From: Poa pratensis
Lineage: Eukaryota; Streptophyta; Magnoliopsida; Poales; Poaceae
DNA length: 64,000 bases
Assembly (NCBI GenBank): GCA_947311845.1
Contig: CAMZMU010000060.1
Coordinates: 1,871,758-1,935,757 of the forward strand
Reading direction: 5' to 3'
This document shows, piece after piece, positions 55,256-64,000 of the stretch. Below the pieces are notes generated by a model that was given only the letters and a program-made list of their open reading frames with translations, searched no databases and had not been told where the DNA came from. Each line of letters starts with the position of its first letter. Position 1 is the stretch's first letter. The position numbers and the translations under genes are program-made.

Positions 55256-56735
55256 GGAAATGAGAAGGGCTTGGTGCTTCAGGTTCAGCTGTTTTGGAGA
55301 GTTCCCATTCGCACATGGAAGTCAATGCTTCTCTGTCCGCCGGTGGTGCTATCCAGGACAAATCTGTGTCTTCTGATGTTCAGGGGAGCTCTCTTATGGC
55401 GATTACACCTTATAATCCTAGTCCTCGCACTCCGAAGGGAAGAGAAATTGTGGAGATCATCCGCAAGACTGCTCCTGGACTGATTCGATCCGTCACGAAG
55501 GAGCTATCTGTTGCGGCTTGTACTGGTGTTTTACTTCAGGGTACTACAGAGCAGAGGGTGCAGCCTACACTTCCGTGGGCTGCTTCTGATGGTCCAGCGG
55601 CAGCCACTAGCAGGCCGGCTTCGGCCGGTGCGCGCAGCGCACCACCAGCTGCTTCTACCGAGCCCAGTGGGCCGCCCGCGAGTGCTGCGCCGAGTGGACC
55701 GGCTGCTGCTGCGCGGCCCAGCAGGCCGGATGCTCCTCTTCCAGCGCCAGGCAGCCCAGCCGGGAGTGGCACAGCGGACCGGGCCGGCCTCGACAGGCCT
55801 GGGTCTGCGTCGCCACGTGCGGCCTACAGCAGGAAGACTATGGAGGCAGGCAAGGCTGGGCCGGGCCGGGCGGAGGTTGGCCTGGCGGCATTGTCTGGCA
55901 GCGCCCCGGACGGGCAGCAGGCACGCATGGAGCTGCAGGCCGCTCCTGTAGCGGGGCCGGACCGTGGGGGGGCTCTACACCGACTCGACCCTCCCTTGGT
56001 AGCCCGGCTGCGGTTCCTATCGAGACGGTGGTGGTCTCGACTCCGACCATGACCACCCCGCCTCGCACTGCCTCGACTGAGGCTGTTGTGGCCCCTGGGT
56101 CGGCTGCTACTTTGCCATTGCCGACCCAGGCCTTGGCTTCTCCTGGAGGAGCGTACACGGATGGAGGCTCTGTTACGCCTTGTACACCTCCTCCCACAGC
56201 GACGGATTTTGCCGATGGTGTCACTCCGGCCCGTCGTAGTGGGAGGTTTGGGATGGCGGTGGACGGGGCTTCTGCGACGGATGAATACTCCATGCAGAAG
56301 GCCATGCGTCGCAAAGCTGCATACAACTTGGACTACTCAGGTACGGATGTGAATTCGAAGTCGTTTCTTTCTTTTTCTTCTCAGTCGATTCATTCTAAAC
56401 TTAGTAGTGTAGGAGTTAATCTTGGTAATAGTAAAAAGCAAGTTCATATTTCAACTAATGTCTTGAGGCACATGGAATTTGACCGTCTTACGGTTATTCC
56501 TAAAGCTTCGACTAAGTTGACAGCCACCTATTTGGATAAAGAAGATGTGAATGCCACATCAGATGGTCAGCTTCTTTCTCATCTAATTGGTGAAGTGTTG
56601 GAGGGTGGTTTGGATGACGACGGTTTGAGCTCATTGTATGAGTTAAAAGCAGCCGGTCGGAAATCAAAATCTACCACCAACAAGTCGTCCCGAAAACGGG
56701 CAAAGTCATCCAAATCCCCCACGGTTTTCCAATGA
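55256..56735 (+). pseudogene. LINE ORF1, main part
   Basis: Frames 55294-56052 and 56028-56735 (offset by -1) give a Pro/Ala/Ser-rich middle and a more ordered carboxyl part (MRRKAAYNLDYSGTDVNSKS) with a Lys/Arg-rich end. This corresponds to the nucleic-acid-binding ORF1 of cereal L1-type LINEs, lacking most of its amino end. Its stop overlaps the ORF2 start (ATGA at 56732-56735). Confidence 0.6.
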
Positions 56736-59700
56736 ATGGCATGTTCGCAAATAGCAGAGGTCTTGGTGACTTGGCTAAACATTTGCACTTTGCTGGTTGC
56801 ATTCGGGACCATAATTTGGATTTCTTAGCTATTTCTGAGACGGGAAGATGTGAGTTCTCGCAATCTCTATTGAACCGACTTTCAGGCGGTATAGATTTTG
56901 ATTGGTACTCGCGTCCTCCCCATGGCCGCTCCGGAGGCATTTTACTAGGTATCAGGACGGATACCATGGAAGTGTTGGATGTTACGGATGGTGATTTTCA
57001 TATAAAATGCACATCCATAATAAAACCGACAATTTCATTTGGAGTCTTGTTATCGTGTATGGGCCAGCCCAGGAGGTGGCTAAGACGCCTTTTCTCTGTG
57101 AAATGGTAAACTTGGCAAAAGATAACCCTCATCCTTTGATCATTGGAGGGGATTTCAACCTGCTTCATTTTCCATTTGAGAAAAGTAGGGGTCGGTTCGA
57201 CAACCGTTGGCCTCTTTTGTTCAATGCAGTCATTGACAGCTTGAACTTAAGAGAGATAACAATGGTCAGGAGACAGTTTACTTGGGCTAATTCTCTCCCT
57301 GAACCCACATATGAAAAACTAGACCGTGTACTGATGGATACTGATTGGGAATCTAGGTTCCCATTGGTGCCGGTACGGGCTCTAGAACGTATTGAGGGAT
57401 TGTCGGACCATGCTCCCATTCTTTTGACTACTGGCATGCCTAGACCGCAGTGTAAACCACATTTCAAGTTTGAACTTGGGTGGTTGCATCATGAGGGGTT
57501 CCATGAGATGGTTAAAAGAATTTGGAAAAGACCGGTTGCTGGGGATACGCCGATCCAGAGGTGGAACAATAAGATTCGTGCTTTACGCACACACCTCGTT
57601 GGTTGGGCGCGTCATACTACTGGTTTACTTAAAAAAGAAAAGATACGACTATCCTCGATAATTGATGCTCTAGAGGCATTAGCAGAAGTTCGACTGTTAT
57701 CCGTGCAAGAGATTGAGTTAAAGAGCCAATCGAATGCACAGATAGCAAAACTACTGCGTGAGGAGGAGTTAAAATGGTATCAAAGATCCAAAGCCCAATT
57801 TATCCTAGAAGGGGATTTAAATACTCGCTATTTTCATAGTATTGCCAATGGCAGACACAGGAAAAAGCGTATTCATTCTCTAGTCCAGGAGGAGGGAACG
57901 ATTGAGGGCCATGAACAACTAAAGTCGTATATTACAAATTACTATAAAGGCCTGTTCGGAGCCCCAGAGGAAGGAAACTTCACACTGGATGAATCTCGAA
58001 CAGAGGATATACCCCAGGTTTCAGATTAGGAAAATAGTCTACTTACTAACCTCTATTCAGAGGATGAGGTGAGAAAGGCGGTTTTCCAAATGAAACATAA
58101 TAAAGCACCTGGGCCTGATGGCTTCCCGGCTGAGTTCTACCAGAACTTTTGGGATGTTATCAAGTCTGATTTACTACAACTGTTCGCATGTCTTCATGAT
58201 GGACAACTAGAGTTGTTTCGTCTCAATTTTGGCGAGATAATTTTATTACCTAAGGTTAATGAGGCAGAACGGATTCAACAATACAGACCTATATGCCTCC
58301 TCAACGTTAGTTTTAAAATATTTACCAAAGTTGCTACGATTCGATTGAACAGTGTGGCTGATCATGTGGTTCGTCCGTCTCAGACAGCTTTTATGCAAGG
58401 TCGTAACATCCTGGATGGGGTGGCGATCTTACATGAAACAGTTCACGAACTACATAGGAAAAAGCTGAATGGGGTAATTCTTAAAATTGATTTTGAGAAA
58501 GCTTATGATAAAGTCAATTGGTCTTTTCTTCAGCAGACCCTCAGAATGAAAGATTTTTCTACTGAGTGGAGGGCGTTAATAGATAGCTTTGTTTCGGGGG
58601 AAGTGTAGCCATTAAAGTCAATGATGACACTGGCAAATTCTTCCAAACGAAAAAAGGCCTTAGACAAGGTGACCCGCTATCGCAATACTATTTAATATAG
58701 TGGCTGATATGTTGGCTATCCTGATTCAACGCGCTAAAACTGAGGGCCAAATTGAAGGAGTGATTCCACATCTAGTCGGTGGTGGTTTATCGATTCTTCA
58801 ATATGCCGACGACACAATTCTTTTTATGGAACATGACATCGAAAAAGCTCGTAACTTAAAGCTGATTTTGTCAGCATTCGAGCAACTATCGGGTCTTAAG
58901 ATTAATTTTCATAAAAGTGAACTGTTTTGCTTTGGTGAGGCTCAAGAAAATGCCGCCTTGTACGCTGAACTTTTCGGCTGTGAGCAAGGACAATTTCGAT
59001 CACCTATTTGGGTATTCCGATTCATTATCGGAGACTTACAAATGCTGAGTGGAAAAAGGTGGAGGAAAGATTTCAAATACGTTTAAATAGCTGGAAAGGC
59101 AAACTCTTATTCCTTGGTGGAAGATTGGTTCTCACAAACTTGGTACTAACAAACATGGTACTGTATATGATTTCATTCTTCCAATTACCCAAAGGAGTCT
59201 TAAAACGATTGGATTATTTACGGTCTAGATTCTTTTGGGAAGGGGATTGTGAGAAGAAAAAATATCAGCTGACTAAGTGGAGTGTGGTTTGCTGCCCTAA
59301 AGACCAAGGAGGGCTCGGAGTTCATGACCATGAGGTCAAGAACAGAGCTTTGCTGGGTAAATGGCTCTTCAAGCTTCTTTCAGAAGATGGAGTTTGGCAA
59401 ACCCTACTTAGGAGAAAGTATTTGGGAACTCAAGCCGTATCTCAGGTTCTTTGGAAACCTGGCGATTCGCACTTCTGGGCAGGCCTTATGGCTACGAAGA
59501 AGTTCTTCTTCCCACAAGGATCTTTCTCAATTAGGGATGGATCGGAAATTCGCTTTTGGGAGGATAAATGGCAAGGCCAATCCACTCTCAGAGAACAATA
59601 TCCGGCTCTGTATGCTATTGTACGAAACAAGAGCGACACGATTGCTAAGGTGTTGGGTACCTCCCCACCAAATGTTTCGTTCAGGAGAAGTTTACTTGGA

Positions 59701-60416
59701 ACAAGACAAGCATCTTGGAATGCTTTGCTCACCCGATTAGATTACATCCATCTGTCGGAAGGTCCAGATAAATTTCATGGAATCTTACGAAGAATGGTAA
59801 ATTCTCGGTTGATTCCATGTATAGAGCATTAATCTTACCCGAAGTACCAGTCGATATTAAAGATAATAACAAAATTTGGAAGATGAAGATCCAGCTAAAA
59901 ACTAAGGTGTTTGCGTGGTATCTCCGTCGAGGTGTAATTCTTACAAAAGATAACCTTGCCAAACGCAATTGGCACCGAAGTAAAAAGTGCGTCTTCTGTC
60001 AACACGACGAGACTATTACACACTTATTCTTTCAGTGCGAGTTCGCCAGGTCTATATAGTCAGCCATCTAGATAGGTTCCACCTTACATCCCCCGCGTAC
60101 CGTTGCAAACATTTTTGGCAACTGGTTAAATAGGGTGGATCCGAGGTTTAAACTCTTCAGTAGGGTAGGAGCGATTGCCGTTATTTGGTCGTTGTGGCTA
60201 TGTAGAAATGACAAGGTTTTTAACGATAAAAATGCTTCTATTATGCAGGTTATCTATCGATGTACATCGACGCTACGAGCATGGTCGGCCCTGCAGCGTG
60301 TGGAGCACCGAGACTTATTTTTGGAGGTGGCATTACGTTTGGAGGCAGCGGCCAGGGAGTTATTCTCCCGGCATGGATGGCAACATAGTATTCGGATCGA
60401 CCTACCATCTTCTTAG
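56732..60416 (+). pseudogene. LINE ORF2: endonuclease and reverse transcriptase, disrupted
   Basis: The apurinic-type endonuclease covers 56732 to about 57480 with IIGGDFNLL and LSDHAPILL. The reverse transcriptase runs from about 58060: NKAPGPDGFPAEFY, YRPICLLN, KIDFEKAYDKVNW, KKGLRQGDPLS and the catalytic YADD (58802-58813). A thumb region follows (LGIPIHYRR is split by a frameshift near 59005), then the zf-RVT zinc-binding domain (KTKVFAWYLRRGVILTKDN, CVFCQHDETITHLFF, 59880-60050). Damage includes an in-frame TAG at 58027-58029 and frameshifts near 57010, 58605, 58680, 59005 and 59800. The enzyme copies LINE RNA at nicked DNA; this copy cannot. Confidence 0.9.
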
Positions 60417-60567
60417 GCGGCTTTACAATTTCTCATTATGATATGTAATTCGCCTTTTTAATTTCAGAATTGGGTACTCGTGAACTTGTGGCTGTGTGCA
60501 TCCTAATTATGCAGAGGCCGGGTGTAATGTTTAAAAAATTAAGTAATAAAATCTCTTTATCTAAAAA

Positions 60568-61440
60568 AAGGAACAAATCACCAACGGCGTATTTGGTTAC
60601 TCGCATAAATTTTGAGCAATTTTACATACGTGGCTCATCAGGGATTGGCTCTAAAAAATATTGTTTTCTTTTCGGGAGGGAATTGACCAGTGGTTTATAA
60701 GGGAAACGTGTCGAAAACTGTACAGGGTATGTTAAGAAACACTAGCAAAATGTTGGTGCGTTGCAACGGGCATGAAAAACTAATATACTTAATTTTGACC
60801 ATCATTCGTATCGTTTTCCGCCAAACTTCGACAGCGGGCACCGGTGCTGTTCCGGCGGTGGCAACGCCATCTCCATGTCGAACTTCTCCATAGCATCATG
60901 TCGCACATCTTTTTCAGCTTGTCTAGATGAAACCGATCGTCACTGTCATGCCAAATAGAGGAGCATATATTGGACTTTTTCTCAATCCGTTGTCCATATA
61001 CAAATAGCATTAGCAGTATATAGCAGGCATCTTGAATGAAAAGCTTGGCTAGAAAGCACTTAAGGGTTGAAAGAACAGACGGCCTTAGCTTTATTTTCTT
61101 CATATCATATGGATCCCTCGTGCGCCTGGATCTCCTATTAGTTACACATTTATATGGTGATTAACAGTTGTAACTCACATGATGGCACGATGTTGTGCGT
61201 GTCTCTCTGTGCAGCGATGATCAATTGCTAGTACTCGGTAGCTGGTCACCTCCGCAGCCCGTATCTGGTCACCTCCGCAGCTCGACAGTGTCCATGGTCC
61301 AGAAGTTCAGACATAATAACCGCCACCAAGCCAACAAATCAATTGAGCTTCGATAAAATGTTCGGAAGCTGAAGATAACAAGTGAGTGATGCGGGATTGA
61401 AGAACATGAGCAGCTAGAGCGTCGCATCGTGCACCTCCGA
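60568..61440. other. Intergenic stretch right of the LINE
   Basis: No supported gene. It includes a GTGCGTTGCAACGGGC word at 60757-60772, a signature seen at many grass miniature-element ends, preceded by CACTAGCAAAATGTT. A 104-codon minus-strand frame (61103-60789) has no recognisable domain. Confidence 0.45.
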
Positions 61441-61506
61441 GATTCCGACGGCCGACACATCATGGTGAGCGCGAGCGAGGACTCGCACATGTACATCTGG
61501 AGATCA
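61441..61506 (+). pseudogene. WD40-repeat gene fragment
   Basis: The plus strand reads DSDGRHIMVSASEDSHMYIW and then R, a near-perfect WD40 blade of the type found in plant WDR44-like proteins. Sequence on either side does not continue the propeller, and element G starts 54 bp downstream. It is a gene scrap, perhaps captured or left after the insertion. Confidence 0.5.
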
Positions 61507-61560
61507 GCCGGAGCGCGCCCGCCGCGACGGCCATCGGCATGAGGGATTGAGGGCGGCCGC

Positions 61561-62467
61561 TGTCGGCGTCCGGGGAACGGGGGTTCCCCGCGTCATGGGC
61601 GCGCACTCCCGGGATACGCCGCCGACGTCCCCCAACTCAAGGAAGCGGACGCCAGGAAGACCCCGGAGGGAGCCCCGGAGACTCCCAGGGCCACACCTGC
61701 TGTGGAGCTCACCCCGAGAAGGACCCAATCAATGCGGAAAGACAGAAGCCTGCCACGTGGTGCAAGATTCCTGCGCTGCTGCCCGGGAAGGGTTGCTTCG
61801 CAGGGAAGGAAGCCGCAGCAGACGTCACGGACAAGACCGCTCACGCCTGCTGCCGGGCGCAGGCGAGACGTCGACAAGATCCGGCGCGCTGTCCCGTCAG
61901 TGCAGGCGCAGCGCTCGGCGCGAAGTCCAGGCCGCAGACGAGACTTGACCTGCCGTCACCTCCGCCCCGGCGGGGCAGGCGGCATGGAGGACAGCACGGC
62001 GAGGCAACGCCACGAGGAAGGCCGGCGGCTGACCACTGAACCGGGGCGCGACGCGTGCCCTGCCTCGGTGGCATGCCCCCAACACGACCACTTGTGGTGT
62101 CCCCTTGGCATACGAAAGGAGGCCCTAGGTCATTGTGAAGGGAGAGGTCACCATGGCTAGCAGTAGCTCATAGTCTAGACTTGTACTCGGGGGCTAGACA
62201 GGCGACACCTCGGGAACCTCCCAGTGTGTAATCTGATAGCTCGCGGATGTAGAAAGCGCTGGTAGTCTATCCATTGTAACTCACCAACTCCACAATCGAA
62301 CCAGACAAGCAGGACGTAGGGTGTTACGCGGCGACGCGGCCCGAACCTGGGCAAAACTTGTGTGTTTGTGCTTGAGCTCGGGGACCGATTCCGGAGCACC
62401 TCGCGTCCTCCTATCGAACAAATAGGGGGTGTCCAACATCCCGGTGTCCGCGTTCCGACACGCGACA
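61561..62467 (+). repeat. 5' LTR of element G
   Basis: 907 bp with TG...CA ends. It shares the ends and leader with the A/C family but the body is clearly different, including a weaker TATA position (CATACGAAAGGAGG, about 62109-62122). Confidence 0.75.
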
Positions 62468-62642
62468 TCTGGCGCGCCAGGTAGGGGGCGCCCGTGCTTC
62501 GCGTCGGAACTCTCCACACCGTCGGCTACTTCGGACCGGACGAGCACCGGGCCCTGATGGCGGCGAGACCAAGTCCAACCAGGGCTCCCCGCCCGTACGC
62601 CGATAGAAGCCTCCACATCATCGTCCAAGATTCCGCCATGCC

Positions 62643-63344
62643 TTGAGTTTCTGCCCGAGCGTGACGGAAGTCGTTGCCATTCAGGCGTTCCGCTGGAATG
62701 TGCGCGACGTCCACATGCTGGGGAAACTCGGCAGCCCCGACGTCGGGAGCCTGGAGGAGCTGTACGCCCTGGCTGACAAGTGCGCCAAGATGGAAGAAGG
62801 GCGAAGGGCCCCGGAGCTCGCAGCAGGAGCACCGTCAGAGGAGCGGTGGTCCCGCCGCGGGGAAACCCACGGAAATGAGGGCACCCGCCGAGCCCCGTCA
62901 CCGCAGGCGCGAGTCTGACGGTGGCGCCGAGGTCGTGGTGCCCGATCCACGAGGTTCACTCCCACGACACGTGAGACTGTAACTCCATGCGTAGCATCGC
63001 TGCCTCCCGAAGGAAGCGGCATGCGGCGCGCGAAACCAGTCTCGCAACCGGGGGCCTGCTTCGCTGGTGGAGAACCGGGGCATCGTGTCCGGAGTGCCCG
63101 AGTCGGCCCGCACGGGAAGGGGACTCGGGCGATAGGAGCGAGCGGCTCACCTCACGAAGGAGGGAAGGAGAAGACGTGGGACGTGCACCAGCGTCCGAGA
63201 AGCGGCACCTATGCCCCAGGGACATGCCACCGACCGACACCCAGGGCCGGTGCCGAACGAGGGATGGGAAGGCATGAACCAGGAGGACATGGGCGGGCCC
63301 AGGGGCTGGACCTCCTCGGGGACCATAATCCCCATGGGGGTTGA
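62643..63344 (+). pseudogene. Gag relic of element G
   Basis: The frame 62643-62918 contains FRWNVRDVHMLGKL and SLEELYALADKCAKMEEGR, the carboxyl part of the same Gag core seen in A and C. Downstream frames (to 63344) include CFAGGEPGHR, which may be a decayed CCHC knuckle. Several frame changes break it. Confidence 0.6.
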
Positions 63345-64000
63345 CCCGGGCCCGGCCAATGTTCGTCGAGAAAAGCACGGAGCCGCGAGCGTCAGCGGAA
63401 TGACCATCGCCTTCACCAATAAGCTACGGCCGCTACCACTCCTCATCTTACCCCGAGAAAGCGGCGGAGGAGCCACCATCTCGTTACAAAGCTAGGAGAC
63501 AGTTTCGGCCGCCGAGACTCCAGGGAGAGGACGCTCGGCATGGCCAGGATCTCTCTTCACCAACACGTGGGGGCACCCTACCCCACGAAGATCAAACTAC
63601 TCGCCCGTGACAACCCTGAACAAGAATCTCCCACCAAGGCACTCGCCGGGCCGGGCAACCGAGGAATAACCAATGCTATTGACGTCTCGGCCATCGAGGG
63701 GAAAGAGAAAAGAGAGGCGGTCGGCCGTGACCTGGCCGCCCAAGGGAGCCCCGTCAAGATGACCGAGATGGACATCGACGAGCTAGGGAAGCACGAGGGG
63801 GGCTACTATCCTTGCCCCCTCCACCGCTTCCCCAAGAAGGAGATGGCAGGCCCACGCCTAGCCTAACTGAAGACACCTAGGGAGGAGGGACGCCCGCACT
63901 GGAGGCGCCTCCAGCCGACGTCCCTCCCTCCAAAGTCAACTCGGGTGAAAGATGGGGGAGTCCGGACCACGTGATCCCGCGCGCCCCCAGAGTACCCCAT
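63345..64000 (+). other. Interior of element G, unassigned
   Basis: A 108-codon frame (63540-63866) ends in a Pro/Arg-rich segment without a protease signature. It could be a protease-proximal spacer; nothing more can be said before the window ends. Confidence 0.4.

Larger units (their letters stand above)
46735..60567 (+). mobile_element. LINE (L1-type), 5'-truncated and degraded, interrupted by a MULE
   Basis: ORF1 starts before the MULE (46735-46795 reads NFVPFFWRRKGDDVDDEEGN in one frame) and continues in that frame at 55265. After it come ORF1 (to 56735), an endonuclease/reverse transcriptase ORF2 (from 56732), and a 3' tail with GTAATAAAATC and a short A run near 60545-60567. Multiple stops and frameshifts mark it as dead. 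The 5' limit is approximate and no target duplication was found. Its left end lies about 280 bp upstream of the phosphatase start. Confidence 0.85.
61561..64000 (+). mobile_element. Element G: gypsy-like retrotransposon running off the window
   Basis: The 5' LTR (61561-62467, TGTCGGCGTCC...CACGCGACA) is followed by the same TCTGGCGCGCCAGGTAGGGG leader as in A and C. The interior begins with a gag relic. The 3' end and the TSD partner lie outside; the five bases before the LTR are GCCGC. Confidence 0.8.

Noticed and set aside
55511..55951. 146-codon Arg-rich frame inside LINE ORF1
   Set aside because: An alternative frame of a GC-rich ORF1 segment; the other frame joins ORF1 sequence on both sides.
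60789..61103. 104-codon minus-strand frame right of the LINE
   Set aside because: No recognisable motif, no promoter or splice context; too short to support.

Overview
The window is plant nuclear DNA from a grass, most likely a large-genome cereal of the wheat tribe. This rests on the spliced plant genes, the Stowaway, hAT-like and Tourist-like miniature elements, the deeply nested LTR retrotransposons and the cereal-type LINE. No prokaryotic gene organisation is present. Most of the sequence is transposable-element DNA. Only two host genes are convincing: an alpha-expansin (2971-3854, minus) and a four-exon dual-specificity protein phosphatase (44555-46458, minus). A WD40-repeat scrap lies near 61441-61506.

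Layout. Bases 1-5094 hold miniature elements, a dead Copia fragment and the expansin. Bases 5100-40924 are one nested retrotransposon block whose layers can be peeled by matching 5-bp target-site duplications (TSDs). Gypsy-like element A (TSD GTTAC) contains solo LTR E (TSD CATGA), element B (TSD ATGTC) and an unclassified insert H in its 3' LTR. B contains solo LTR F (TSD TGGTC) and element C (TSD GCATC). C contains element D (TSD AGTAG) in its 3' LTR. None of these elements shows reverse transcriptase or integrase, so all look non-autonomous. A and C are relatives that carry a gag remnant on the plus strand and a long antisense gene resembling the plant 'putative gypsy type transposon' family. 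B carries gag-protease only, on the minus strand. D carries a protein with two CCHC zinc knuckles and no polymerase.

Bases 40925-46458 hold the other arm of the inverted-repeat element that A landed in, small elements and the phosphatase gene. From about 46735 a degraded LINE begins. Its ORF1 is interrupted by a complete Mutator-like element (46796-55255) with about 110-bp terminal inverted repeats and a perfect 9-bp TSD (GGAAATGAG). This element carries an uninterrupted 912-residue MuDR-type transposase, a seven-exon plant mobile domain (PMD) gene, and a convergent two-exon gene of unknown function at the opposite end. Upstream of that third gene is a 14-bp-periodic array of GCGGGA/GCGCGA motifs resembling E2F sites, followed by a TATA box. 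The LINE then resumes (ORF1 remainder, endonuclease, reverse transcriptase, zinc-binding domain) to about 60567. The window closes with another gypsy-like element (61561 onward) that runs off the right edge.

The three-gene Mutator-like element is the most interesting object here. Its layout, with two promoters facing inward from the two ends and convergent genes, resembles maize MuDR (mudrA/mudrB), but it has an additional PMD gene and a possible cell-cycle control array.
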